From assembly GCF_021513215.1 (NCBI RefSeq), contig NZ_CP090975.1, positions 1 to 64,000 of the forward strand: a stretch of 64,000 nt of DNA. Direction: 5' to 3'. The notes beneath the pieces were generated by a model. The model ran no database searches. It was not told the DNA's origin and worked only from the letters and a program-made list of their open reading frames with translations. This document shows positions 55,786 to 64,000 of the stretch, in pieces. Both the position numbers and the translations under genes were made by a program. Each line of letters opens with the position of its first letter. Position 1 is the first letter of the stretch. Source of the DNA: Suttonella sp. R2A3 (GTDB taxonomy: Bacteria; Pseudomonadota; Gammaproteobacteria; Cardiobacteriales; Cardiobacteriaceae).

Positions 55786-56595
55786 ATGATGGTGCGGCGT
55801 AAACACAACAAACCCAGAACATCAGTCAGTGTGCCGCTGCAAGAGCGTACGCTGGGACATTTGATTGCTGCGGTGATTGAAGCAGGCTTCATCCTTATCT
55901 TGGTGATTGCTTTGTTTGTGGTTGGGTTTTTCGCTTATAAACGTTTTACCGAGGAAGCTTTTTTTCCGTTACAGCGTTTAATTATTGCCGAACCGCTGCG
56001 TTATGGGGAAACGGCAACCATTGAAGATGCCGTGTTAGCCCAAGGTGAAAAAGACCTGCTCCATTTTGATGTCAATCGACTGGCGAGCGAGATTAACGCG
56101 TTGCCTTGGGTGAAAAGTGCTTCGGTGGAAAAACGTTGGCCGGATGCGGTGTATCTAAACATCAATGAACGTATACCGGTGGTACGTTGGAAAAACGACT
56201 ATCTTGATAAAGATGCGGTGCGTTTTAGCCTGCCGTACCCGCCACGCGATGAGCTGCTGTTTATGCTTTCAGGGCCTGATGGCTCTGAACAGAAAGTACT
56301 GCAGCGCTATCGTGAAATGGAGCCGTGGTTACTTGGACAAGAAATCGTGCCGCAAGATATTCGTCTTGACCCGCGACTGATTTGGCATATTGGGTTGGCT
56401 GGTGATATTGATGTGATTGTTGGGCGTGATCAGCTCAATAATCGTTTAAAAAAGCTGGCAGAAGTGTATCAGCGGATCATTAAACCGTATGGGCAATATG
56501 TTCAAACCGTGGATTTGCGCTATCAAGATGGTTTTTCGGTGCGCTGGAAACCAGGCGTGGTGCCGAAGCCGCAAACGGATAATAACGAATCATGA
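55786..56595 (+). CDS. ftsQ: Cell division protein FtsQ
   Basis: FtsQ is a bitopic scaffold that binds FtsB and FtsL in the divisome. A basic cytoplasmic tail (MVRRKHNKPRTS) precedes one helix (AVIEAGFILILVIALFVVGFF). A POTRA domain (RLIIAEPLRYGETATIEDAV ... LPWVKSASVEKRWPDAVYLNINERIPVVRW) and a beta domain ending VQTVDLRYQDGFSVRWK follow. 269 residues. An ATG at 55789 is an equivalent start. Confidence 0.94.
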   Translation: MMVRRKHNKPRTSVSVPLQERTLGHLIAAVIEAGFILILVIALFVVGFFAYKRFTEEAFFPLQRLIIAEPLRYGETATIEDAVLAQGEKDLLHFDVNRLASEINALPWVKSASVEKRWPDAVYLNINERIPVVRWKNDYLDKDAVRFSLPYPPRDELLFMLSGPDGSEQKVLQRYREMEPWLLGQEIVPQDIRLDPRLIWHIGLAGDIDVIVGRDQLNNRLKKLAEVYQRIIKPYGQYVQTVDLRYQDGFSVRWKPGVVPKPQTDNNES

Positions 56596-56607
56596 GAAAG
56601 GTAGTCT

Positions 56608-57816
56608 ATGAGTGAACAATCAATCCGCGTTGTTGCTGATTTAGGTAGCCAGTATATACGCGTGGCGGTCGTAGAGGCCAACGCTGATGCGCCTTGTGCT
56701 GTATTGGGTCGTGGCGTTGCTGAACCTAGCGGGATGCGCCATGGGGTGATTGTTGATATGCAGCGTCTATGCGATGCGCTCAGTCGTGCAGTTGGTGATG
56801 CAGAGCGTGAATCGGGCTTAAAAATTAACGGTGCGGTGTTTAATATTGGCGGCTCTGATGTGCTGGCGATGAACAGTGAAGCCGTGATCAGCGTGCGCCA
56901 TGCGCGTAAGGTGGGCGAGGCTGAACGTTCAGAAGTGATCAATGCAGCACGCGCGCAAGCGATCGATGGGCGCTATCATATGCTCCACGCCTTACCACAG
57001 CATTATCGCGTTGACGAACACGAAGGCATTGATAACCCGATCGGCATGGTCGCCGATACATTGGGTGCGTATTTGCATATTATTCAGGTGCCACGCCATC
57101 AAACCGAGAATATCGAACAATGCGCCGATGAAGTGGGGTTGAGCGTTGAAGGGTATGTGTTTAACGGCTTTGCAGGATCAAAGTTATTACTCAACGAAGA
57201 AGAAAAAGCGCTCGGTGCGTGCTATGTAGATATTGGTGCAGGATCACTCGATTTTATGGTGTGGTATCGTAACCAACCGCTGCATTGCGGTAGTCTACCG
57301 ATTGGTGGTGAGTATGTGTCGAGTGATATCGCACAAGTCTTACGCACCCCACGTAATTACGCCGAACAAATTAAGTGCCACTACGGCTCACTTGAGAATA
57401 CGCACACAAACCAAACGGTGAGTGTGCCGAGTACGGGACGGCGGGACGATAAAACGGTGCCACTCTCACAAGTTAATGAGATTATTCGCACACGCTATGC
57501 TGAATATTTTGCGATGTTATCTAAAGCGCTGCATCGTGGCGGTTGTCGCGAAATTATTCGTGGCGGCATTGTTTTAGGCGGTGCGGCAGCGAACATGCCA
57601 GGCATTGACACATTTGCAGCGAAACAGCTCGGTGTGCCTGCTCGAGTGGCGGAGCTTCCTTATATACCGGGGCTAGACGCCCAAGAACGCGCGCTTGGTC
57701 ATTGGAATAACTGTATGGCGATGGCGGATGAACTTTATCATCCTTATGCGCAAGGCATCTGGTTAGAGAGGCGTAAAAAAGGTATAATCGACAAGATTAT
57801 GGAATTATTAAAGTAA
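56608..57816 (+). CDS. ftsA: Cell division protein FtsA
   Basis: FtsA is an actin-like ATPase that tethers FtsZ to the membrane. The 402 residues include the phosphate loop VVADLGSQYIRVAVVEA, the 1C domain, phosphate-2 VDIGAGSLDFMVW, PIGGEYVSSDIAQVLRTPRNYAEQIKCHYG (seen as PIGGEYVSSDIA) and GGIVLGGAAANMPGI. The C-terminal amphipathic membrane-targeting helix is GIIDKIMELLK. It lies 21 bases before ftsZ. Confidence 0.96.
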   Translation: MSEQSIRVVADLGSQYIRVAVVEANADAPCAVLGRGVAEPSGMRHGVIVDMQRLCDALSRAVGDAERESGLKINGAVFNIGGSDVLAMNSEAVISVRHARKVGEAERSEVINAARAQAIDGRYHMLHALPQHYRVDEHEGIDNPIGMVADTLGAYLHIIQVPRHQTENIEQCADEVGLSVEGYVFNGFAGSKLLLNEEEKALGACYVDIGAGSLDFMVWYRNQPLHCGSLPIGGEYVSSDIAQVLRTPRNYAEQIKCHYGSLENTHTNQTVSVPSTGRRDDKTVPLSQVNEIIRTRYAEYFAMLSKALHRGGCREIIRGGIVLGGAAANMPGIDTFAAKQLGVPARVAELPYIPGLDAQERALGHWNNCMAMADELYHPYAQGIWLERRKKGIIDKIMELLK

Positions 57817-57837
57817 CAACGGTGCGCAGAGGACTCT

Positions 57838-58908
57838 ATGGCTTTTGAATTAATGGATGAACAAGAAAATATGCGTCATGTGCTGATTAAAGTCATCGGC
57901 GTTGGCGGTGGCGGCTGTAACGCAGTTCGGCAAATGATGGATTTTGACTTTGAAGGCGTTGAATTGATCAGCGCGAATACCGATATGCAAGTGCTGCAAA
58001 AAAGCCCGATTCAAACCAAATTACAACTTGGCGTGCAAACCACCCGCGGCTTGGGTGCAGGCTCTAAACCCGAAGTAGGTCGCCGTGCGGCAGAAGAAGA
58101 CCGCGAACGCATTCAAGAAGTCTTAGCTGGTGCCGATATGGTGTTCGTTGCGGCGGGTATGGGTGGTGGTACCGGGACTGGTGCCGCACCTGTAATTGGT
58201 GAAATTGCTCGCGATATGGGGATTCTAACTGTAGCGATCGTCACCAAACCGTTCCACTTTGAAGGCGCTAAGCGGATGCAGAAAGCTGAAGCCGGCTTAG
58301 AGCAGTTGAAAAAATCCGTCGATTGTTTGATTGTGATCCCGAACGATCGAATTTCCGCAGTGATGGATGATGATGCGCCATTATTGGATTCGTTTAAAAC
58401 CGTTGATGATGTGTTGAAAAACGGCGTTCTAAGCTTGGCGAACGTGATTCAGCGCGATGGTCTGATCAATATGGACCTTGAAGACGTGAAAACCATTATG
58501 AGCGAACGTGGGATCGCAATGATGGGCACTGGTGAGGCTGAAGGTGAAGACCGTGCACGGGCGGCGACTGAGAAAGCCATTTCTTCACCACTGTTGGAAA
58601 ATATCGATTTGTCGCGCGCACGCGGCTTGTTGGTGAACGTCAGCGCGAATGCCTCGATGAAGAAAAGCGAATATATTGCCGTTGGTGAGTTGATCAATAG
58701 CTTGATTGATGAAGACTTGGTCAACGTGAAGCTCGGCTTGATGATTGATGAAGAGCTTGGTGATACCTTCCGCGTGACCGTGGTTGCTACTGGGATTGGT
58801 AGTGATCCGGTGGATGAGGGTTCTGATGGTAATGCGATTAGCGAGCCAGCCGATGACGATGATTACATTAATCTGAATATCCCGGCTATTTTACGGACTA
58901 AGGTTTAA
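57838..58908 (+). CDS. ftsZ: Cell division GTPase FtsZ
   Basis: FtsZ is the tubulin-like GTPase that forms the Z ring. The GTP signature GGGTGTG is at residues 109-115. IKVIGVGGGGCNAVRQM, NTDMQVL, TRGLGAGSKPEVGRRAAEED and the synergy-loop NVDL-equivalent NMDLEDVKTIM are present. The linker is very short. The C-terminal tail LNIPAILRTKV is the FtsA/ZipA-binding peptide. At 356 residues it is slightly shorter than E. coli FtsZ (383). Confidence 0.98.
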   Translation: MAFELMDEQENMRHVLIKVIGVGGGGCNAVRQMMDFDFEGVELISANTDMQVLQKSPIQTKLQLGVQTTRGLGAGSKPEVGRRAAEEDRERIQEVLAGADMVFVAAGMGGGTGTGAAPVIGEIARDMGILTVAIVTKPFHFEGAKRMQKAEAGLEQLKKSVDCLIVIPNDRISAVMDDDAPLLDSFKTVDDVLKNGVLSLANVIQRDGLINMDLEDVKTIMSERGIAMMGTGEAEGEDRARAATEKAISSPLLENIDLSRARGLLVNVSANASMKKSEYIAVGELINSLIDEDLVNVKLGLMIDEELGDTFRVTVVATGIGSDPVDEGSDGNAISEPADDDDYINLNIPAILRTKV

Positions 58909-58912
58909 ATCG

Positions 58913-59842
58913 ATGCTCAGACAAAAAACCATTCGCCGTCCGGTAGACGGTTCGGGTATTGGTTTACATAGCGGAAACCGTGTCGATATGCGCTTATTAC
59001 CAGCGCCGATTGATAGCGGAATTGTTTTTCGTCGCAGTGATTTGACCCCGGCGGTTGAGATTCCAGCAAATGCCGATTTGGTGCGCGATACGATGCTGTG
59101 TACCGCGTTGGTTAATGCTGATAACGTCCGCGTGGCCACCATCGAACACCTTATGTCTGCGCTCTATGGTTTGGGCATTGATAATATTATCATCGAAGTC
59201 AGTGCGCCGGAAATTCCGATTATGGACGGCTCTGCTGCGCCTTTTGTCTATTTATTGCAGCAAGCCGGCATTCAAGAACAAGATGCGGCTAAACGCTTCA
59301 TGGAGATTCTCGAGCCGATTGAAGTGCGCGATGGTGATAAATGGGCGCGTTTAGTGCCGTTTAATGGCATGCGTTTTGATTTCACGATTGATTTTACCCA
59401 TCCGGTGTTCCGTTATCGCAACGCGCATATTCGTTTAGATGTGAATACCCAAGACTACGTGCATGAAATTAGTCGCGCGCGAACCTTTGGCTTTTTGCAA
59501 GATATTGAATATTTACACAGTAATGGATTGGCGCTTGGTGGCAGCTTAGATAATGCGGTTGTGGTCGATGAATTTCGGGTGATGAACGAACGTGGCCTGC
59601 GCTACGATGATGAATTCGCCCGTCATAAATTGCTCGATGCCATGGGTGATCTGTACCTCATAGGTGCGCCAATTCGCGGTTGGTATGTTGGCTATAAATC
59701 TGGGCATGATTTGAATAATAAACTTGCTTTAGCGATGCTTGAGCGCACCGATGCTTGGCGTTGGCGAGAAGTTGATGGCGCTGAAGGTGCATCAGATACA
59801 TCGGTTGATCCATTACTTAATGGGCAATTACATTACCGCTAA
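58913..59842 (+). CDS. lpxC: UDP-3-O-acyl-GlcNAc deacetylase
   Basis: LpxC is the zinc deacetylase that commits UDP-acyl-GlcNAc to lipid A. Zinc ligands are His79 in TIEHLMSALYGLGIDN and the His-Asp pair in ARHKLLDAMGDLYL. PIMDGSAAPFVYLL, RARTFGFLQDIEYLHSNGLALGGSLDNAVV and the catalytic KSGHDLNNKL are present. 309 residues. It starts 4 bases after ftsZ and ends the dcw cluster. Confidence 0.97.
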   Translation: MLRQKTIRRPVDGSGIGLHSGNRVDMRLLPAPIDSGIVFRRSDLTPAVEIPANADLVRDTMLCTALVNADNVRVATIEHLMSALYGLGIDNIIIEVSAPEIPIMDGSAAPFVYLLQQAGIQEQDAAKRFMEILEPIEVRDGDKWARLVPFNGMRFDFTIDFTHPVFRYRNAHIRLDVNTQDYVHEISRARTFGFLQDIEYLHSNGLALGGSLDNAVVVDEFRVMNERGLRYDDEFARHKLLDAMGDLYLIGAPIRGWYVGYKSGHDLNNKLALAMLERTDAWRWREVDGAEGASDTSVDPLLNGQLHYR

Positions 59843-59938
59843 TCATTGAACGTCGGTGGCTGTCATTTTAAGGTCACAGGGGCTTAATCGTTTTGATTAT
59901 AATGTTAATGCCAAAAAGAAAGCCTTGAGAGAGACGAT

Positions 59939-61036
59939 ATGACAGACAACGCCAAACCCTCTTTAGAAACGTTGCGCGAAAAAATCAACGCACTTGATGC
60001 AGAGATTTTAAACGCGTTATCAGCACGAGCGCGCTGTGCGCAGCAGGTTGGTGAAGTAAAGCGGGTTAATGAAGGCGAGCAGATTGTCTTTTATCGTCCT
60101 GAGCGTGAGCGACAAGTCCTTGAGCGGATCCAAATGCTCAACCAAGGGCCTTTATCTGATCAAGAAGTGGCACGGTTATTCCGCGAAATAATGTCCGCAT
60201 GCCTGGCGCTTGAGCAACCACTACAAATCGCTTACCTTGGTCCTGAAGGCACGTTTACCGAATCTGCCGCACTCAAACAATTTGGCCATAGTGTGTGCAC
60301 GCAACCCAAACGCAGTATTGGGGATGTGTTTAAAGCAGTTGAGCACGGCGATTGCCATTATGGGATTGTGCCAGTTGAAAATTCCACCGAAGGAATGGTT
60401 ACCCATACGCTTGATATGTTCGTCCATTCTTCGTTGGATATTTGTGGCGAAGTTCAGTTGCGTATTAGCCAGAATTTACTCACGTTTGCCCAGGATCCAG
60501 CGGAGATTGAGCGTGTCTATTCACATGGGCAATCGATCGCGCAATGTCGCGCCTGGCTCAACGAGCACCTGCCCAATGCCGAGCAAATTCAGGTATCGAG
60601 TAATGCTGAGGCGGCAAAACTGGCTAAGACGGATACCAAAGCGGCAGCGATAGCCGGCAAAATGGCGGCAGAGCGCTACGAGATGCCGATTCTTTTTACG
60701 AGCATCGAAGACGATGATAACAACACCACACGCTTTATTGTCATTGGCCGGCAGACGATTGAAGCATCCGGTAAAGATAAAACCACGATTTTAGTTTCTT
60801 CACATAACCAGCCAGGCTTATTGTTCCGCTTGCTTGAGCCGATTTCACGCCACGGCGTCAATATGACACGGATTGAATCTCGCCCAAGTCGCAAAGGAAT
60901 GTGGGAGTATGTTTTTTTCATCGATTTGGAAGGCCATCGTGACCAGCCCAATTTGGCTGCATTGTTTGAAGAACTTCGTGGTGAGGCGAGTTTGTTTAAG
61001 GTGCTTGGTTCTTACCCAACTTCGGTGCTGACCTAA
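59939..61036 (+). CDS. pheA: Bifunctional chorismate mutase/prephenate dehydratase
   Basis: The P-protein converts chorismate via prephenate to phenylpyruvate. An AroQ-type mutase covers residues 1-90 (LREKINALDAEILNALSARARCAQQVGEVK). The dehydratase domain starts at IAYLGPEGTFTESAAL and contains VPVENSTEGMVTHTLD and the catalytic NNTTRFIVIG. A C-terminal ACT domain (LVSSHNQPGLLFRLLEPI, TRIESRPSRKGMWEYVFFIDLEG) is the phenylalanine sensor. 365 residues, as in Pseudomonas PheA. Confidence 0.97.
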   Translation: MTDNAKPSLETLREKINALDAEILNALSARARCAQQVGEVKRVNEGEQIVFYRPERERQVLERIQMLNQGPLSDQEVARLFREIMSACLALEQPLQIAYLGPEGTFTESAALKQFGHSVCTQPKRSIGDVFKAVEHGDCHYGIVPVENSTEGMVTHTLDMFVHSSLDICGEVQLRISQNLLTFAQDPAEIERVYSHGQSIAQCRAWLNEHLPNAEQIQVSSNAEAAKLAKTDTKAAAIAGKMAAERYEMPILFTSIEDDDNNTTRFIVIGRQTIEASGKDKTTILVSSHNQPGLLFRLLEPISRHGVNMTRIESRPSRKGMWEYVFFIDLEGHRDQPNLAALFEELRGEASLFKVLGSYPTSVLT

Positions 61037-61098
61037 GTCGATACGATGGTTGATTTCAGCATAACATTGATGGTTATCCGCTTGGTTAGGAGTCTCTC

Positions 61099-61983
61099 AT
61101 GAGTGAACAAGCTTCATTAGGCACCGTAGCGATCGTTGGCGTCGGTTTGATCGGTGGATCATTAGCGCTGGCGTTAAAAAAAGCTGCTGTGGTGGATGCA
61201 GTGATTGGCGTGGATCAAAGTCGTGGTGCATTGCATCAAGCGCTTGATTTAGGCGTTATTGATGAGATTGGTGAGTGGTCTGACTTAACGCGTGCGGATG
61301 TGATTGTTTTAGCCACACCGGTTGATGCGCTATTTAGCGTGTGTCAGGGCTTACATGATTTGGATTTGCGTGCAGGGGTGGTGGTTACGGATGTTGGTAG
61401 CACCAAAGGTTCTGTGTTAGCAGCGATGCGTGAGGCTTATGGTGAGGTGCCAGCGTGGTTTGTGCCGGGTCATCCGATCGCTGGACGTGAACGAAGCGGG
61501 GTTGGCGCCGCGGCCGCTGACTTGTTTCATCAGCACAAAGTCATTGTGACCACATTGCCCGAAACCGATGATGCGGCTTTAGGTGTGGTGAGTCGTATGT
61601 GGCACGCGACTGGTGCACTCGTGAGCTTCCTATCTATCGATGATCATGATGAGGTGTTAGGGGCGACCAGTCATCTACCGCATGTGTTGGCCTATCTGTT
61701 GGTCGATATGCTCAAAAAAGATTTACACCATGAAGAGATATTTTCTTACGCGGCGGGAGGCTTTCGTGATTTTACGCGTATTGCCTCAAGTAGTCCGGTG
61801 ATGTGGCGCGATGTGTGTTTACATAATCCAGAGGTTCTAAAGCGCCTAATCGCGAATTACCGTAGCCGTCTGGTCGCCTTTGAACAGTTGCTCGACGATG
61901 GCGATGGCGAGCGTATCGAGGCGCTGTTTCTCGCGGCTAAACGTGCGCGTGATGCACATTATCAGTTAGACAACGAATCATAA
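61099..61983 (+). CDS. tyrA: Prephenate/arogenate dehydrogenase
   Basis: A monofunctional TyrA that oxidatively decarboxylates prephenate (or arogenate) for tyrosine. The 294-residue protein has the NAD loop VAIVGVGLIGGSLALALK, ATPVDALFSV, TDVGSTKGSVL, FVPGHPIAGRERSGVGAA, HDEVLGATSHLPHVLAYLL and AAGGFRDFTRIASSSPVMWRD. No mutase domain is fused. An AGGAG ribosome site precedes the ATG. NAD versus NADP and prephenate versus arogenate use cannot be fixed from sequence by eye. Confidence 0.94.
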   Translation: MSEQASLGTVAIVGVGLIGGSLALALKKAAVVDAVIGVDQSRGALHQALDLGVIDEIGEWSDLTRADVIVLATPVDALFSVCQGLHDLDLRAGVVVTDVGSTKGSVLAAMREAYGEVPAWFVPGHPIAGRERSGVGAAAADLFHQHKVIVTTLPETDDAALGVVSRMWHATGALVSFLSIDDHDEVLGATSHLPHVLAYLLVDMLKKDLHHEEIFSYAAGGFRDFTRIASSSPVMWRDVCLHNPEVLKRLIANYRSRLVAFEQLLDDGDGERIEALFLAAKRARDAHYQLDNES

Positions 61984-61993
61984 AGGGAAGACG

Positions 61994-63310
61994 ATGACGG
62001 CAAACAATTGTTGGCGCACAGCGCCGGCGGATGCGCTTAATGGTGAGATCACTGTGCCAGGGGATAAATCGATTTCTCATCGCGCGATTATGCTCGGTGC
62101 GTTGGCTGAAGGGGTGAGCGAAGTGAGCGGTTTTCTCGAAGGTGAAGACTGTCTCGCCACCATGCACGCTTTTCAAGCGATGGGCGTGCCGATTCATCAC
62201 CATGGTGAAGGCAAAGTGACGATCGAGGGTCAGGGTTTGCAGGGTTTAGAAGCACCTGATCAGGCGTTGGACGTGGGTAATTCCGGTACCAGTATGCGCT
62301 TGATGGCAGGGGTTCTTGCCGGACAAGCTTTTGATAGCGTATTAGTCGGTGATCATTCATTAATGCGCCGCCCGATGGCTCGGGTGACTGAACCTCTAAA
62401 CAAAATGGGTGCACGTATCCACACCAGTGAAACCGGTACCGCGCCTATTGCCATTCAAGCAGCACAGTTACGCGGTATTGACTATGCTTTGCCAGTCGCC
62501 AGTGCGCAATTAAAATCGTGTTTACTGTTTGCGGGCTTATATGCGCAAGGGCGAACGATGCTGCACGATTGCGGGGTGAGCCGAGATCATAGCGAACGCA
62601 TGCTACAGGGTTTTGGTGTCGATTTAATTATTGATGGGACAACGATTGGTATTGAAGGTGGACAGCGTTTGCGCGGCAGAGAAGTGGTTGTGCCGGGCGA
62701 TGTCTCATCGGCGGCGTTTTTCATCGTTGCAGCGTTGATTGCCCCACAAGCGGATGTGCTCATTCACAATGTCGGGATGAACCCAACCCGCGCCGCTGTG
62801 ATTGATATTTTGCAGGCAATGGGTGGCGATATTACCATACTTAATGCGCGTGAAAGTGGTGGTGAACCGGTAGCGGATTTACGGGTTAAATCTTCGCAAC
62901 TGCGCGGTATTACCATTGATCCGCGCCTTGTGCCGATCGCCATCGATGAGTTTCCAGTGATTTTTGTTGCGGCAGCGTGTGCACAAGGGGTGACGCGCGC
63001 GACTGATTTGGCCGAGCTGCGGGTAAAAGAAAGTGATCGTTTGGCGGTTATGGCTGCTGGATTACAGGCGTGCGGTGTACGCTGTGATGAAGGTGAATCT
63101 AGCTTGACGATCGAAGGTGGAGGATTACTTGGTGGGGCAACGATCGATAGCGATGGTGATCATCGTATTGCGATGAGTTTTGCGGTTGCCGGGGTAGTTG
63201 CGCGTGAGCCGATTACGATTAACAACTGCGCCACAGTCGCATCTTCTTTCCCGAATTTTCGCGAACTCGCGGTTTCGTTGGGGATGCACATCGAGGTGAA
63301 TGATGCGTAA
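61994..63310 (+). CDS. aroA: 5-enolpyruvylshikimate-3-phosphate synthase
   Basis: AroA condenses shikimate 3-phosphate with PEP and is the glyphosate target. The 438 residues include PGDKSISHRAIMLGALAEG, GNSGTSMRLMAGVL, GDHSLMRRPMARV, SAQLKSCLLFAGL, PGDVSSAAFFIVAALI, IDEFPVIFVAAACAQG, LRVKESDRL and DHRIAMSFAV. The motif GNSGTSMRL, where class I enzymes usually have GNAGTAMR, places it with the class II-like type that is less glyphosate-sensitive. This is inference. The end overlaps cmk by 11 bases. Confidence 0.96.
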   Translation: MTANNCWRTAPADALNGEITVPGDKSISHRAIMLGALAEGVSEVSGFLEGEDCLATMHAFQAMGVPIHHHGEGKVTIEGQGLQGLEAPDQALDVGNSGTSMRLMAGVLAGQAFDSVLVGDHSLMRRPMARVTEPLNKMGARIHTSETGTAPIAIQAAQLRGIDYALPVASAQLKSCLLFAGLYAQGRTMLHDCGVSRDHSERMLQGFGVDLIIDGTTIGIEGGQRLRGREVVVPGDVSSAAFFIVAALIAPQADVLIHNVGMNPTRAAVIDILQAMGGDITILNARESGGEPVADLRVKSSQLRGITIDPRLVPIAIDEFPVIFVAAACAQGVTRATDLAELRVKESDRLAVMAAGLQACGVRCDEGESSLTIEGGGLLGGATIDSDGDHRIAMSFAVAGVVAREPITINNCATVASSFPNFRELAVSLGMHIEVNDA

Positions 63311-63971
63311 AGTGATTACCGTTGATGGCCCAAGTGGGGTTGGCAAGGGTACGTTGTGTCAAGCCTTAGCGCGCGATTTGGGCTGGGCGTATTTAGACAG
63401 TGGCGCGCTCTATCGATTGTTGGCTTTAGCGGTATTACGCGAAGATCTGCGTGACGGTGATACACAGGCACAAACCGATTTATTGGCGCGTCTGTCAATT
63501 GATTTTGCCACCACTGATACTGGCGTGGCCGTGTTACTCAATGGTGAGGATGTGACCAGTGCGTTGCGTAATGAAGACTGTGCGGCGATGGCTTCTGAAT
63601 TGGCAGCAAAACCCGAAATTCGTGCGGCGTTACTCGATAAACAGCGTGATTTTGCTGCTGATGAACCTCTGGTTGCTGATGGCCGCGATATGGGGACTGT
63701 GGTCTTTCCGCAAGCCCCACTCAAGATTTATCTCACCGCTTCAGCAGAGGTTCGCGCGCAAAGACGCTATAAGCAGTTGAAAGAAAAAGGTGATTGTGTT
63801 AATTTATCGCGCCTGACTGCCGAGATTGCCGCGCGTGATGCGCGTGATTCTAACCGGGCAGTCGCGCCGCTCAAACCAGCTTCGGATGCGGTGGTCATCG
63901 ACACGGGTGCTTTGTCGATTGAAAGTGTGCTCAGCAAGGTGAAAAGCTTGGTGAGCGAGTTTATTCGTTAA
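63300..63971 (+). CDS. cmk: Cytidylate kinase
   Basis: Cmk phosphorylates CMP and dCMP using ATP. The P-loop is DGPSGVGKGTLCQALARDLG, followed by YLDSGALYRLLALAVL, LNGEDVTSALRNEDCA and VADGRDMGTVVFPQAPLKIYLTAS. The C-terminal RDARDSNRAVAPLKPASDAVVIDT is typical. 223 residues, complete within the window. ATG at 63303 is an equivalent start. The next gene in this conserved order is usually rpsA, which would begin just past the window. Confidence 0.97.
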   Translation: MMRKVITVDGPSGVGKGTLCQALARDLGWAYLDSGALYRLLALAVLREDLRDGDTQAQTDLLARLSIDFATTDTGVAVLLNGEDVTSALRNEDCAAMASELAAKPEIRAALLDKQRDFAADEPLVADGRDMGTVVFPQAPLKIYLTASAEVRAQRRYKQLKEKGDCVNLSRLTAEIAARDARDSNRAVAPLKPASDAVVIDTGALSIESVLSKVKSLVSEFIR

Positions 63972-64000
63972 TTTATTTATTCAACCAGAGATTTTTATTC

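Noticed and set aside
1-64000. DNA uptake sequences, CRISPR repeats, insertion sequences, tRNA genes
   Set aside because: I looked for over-represented short words such as the Neisseria and Haemophilus uptake motifs, regular spacers, transposase motifs and cloverleafs and saw none.

Overview
The window is an ordinary stretch of a gammaproteobacterial chromosome of roughly balanced GC. Gene content and order support this: hisD-hisC-Nif3-petABC-sspAB, lptCAB-rpoN, a ubiG/mupP-like/yciK-like trio, a complete dcw (division and cell wall) cluster from mraZ to lpxC, and pheA-tyrA-aroA-cmk. The layout recalls Pseudomonas-like and small-genome relatives such as Cardiobacteriales, but the exact genus is inference only. 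No rRNA, tRNA, CRISPR array, insertion sequence or prophage was seen.

Layout. 1-2.6 kb: end of a his operon (hisD partial, hisC, Nif3). 2.7-6.5 kb: cytochrome bc1 complex (petABC) with the stringent starvation genes sspAB. 6.6-11.4 kb: an H-NS-like gene, a HIT hydrolase, argC, a GlcD-type FAD oxidoreductase, folD and a flavodoxin. 11.5-13.2 kb: an MFS transporter and ssb. 13.2-14.6 kb: an AT-rich, eroded insert with a broken Mrr-like restriction endonuclease. 14.6-17.3 kb (minus): thiolase, a glutamine amidotransferase and hisF. 17.6-21.9 kb: a Ugp-like ABC transporter operon behind a PHO-box-like site. 21.9-24.8 kb: fetAB (minus) divergent from tcyP. 25-34.2 kb: nicotinate phosphoribosyltransferase, a small membrane protein, acs and a giant alpha-2-macroglobulin. 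34.4-42 kb (minus): small envelope proteins, rpoN, lptB/A/C, kdsD, an SDR, a MupP/Gph phosphatase and ubiG. 42.2-59.8 kb (plus): mraZ, rsmH, ftsL, ftsI, murE, murF, mraY, murD, ftsW, murG, murC, ddlB, ftsQ, ftsA, ftsZ, lpxC. 59.9-64 kb: pheA, tyrA, aroA, cmk.

Many genes overlap by the 4-base ATGA junction, indicating translationally coupled operons. Functionally the right half is almost entirely envelope biogenesis: LPS transport and Kdo precursor synthesis, peptidoglycan precursor synthesis, septation, lipid A.

The most striking non-gene signal is that four otherwise intact genes (hisC, hns-like, ssb, alpha-2-macroglobulin) are each interrupted by a one-base deficit inside a homopolymer (G6 or A7). 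Each is restored by adding one base to that run. By eye, about twenty A7/T7 runs and none of eight or longer occur in the window, which points to systematic homopolymer under-calling rather than four real lesions. The endonuclease frameshift is different, because it is not in a homopolymer, and is probably a true pseudogene. I found no convincing undescribed multi-gene system.
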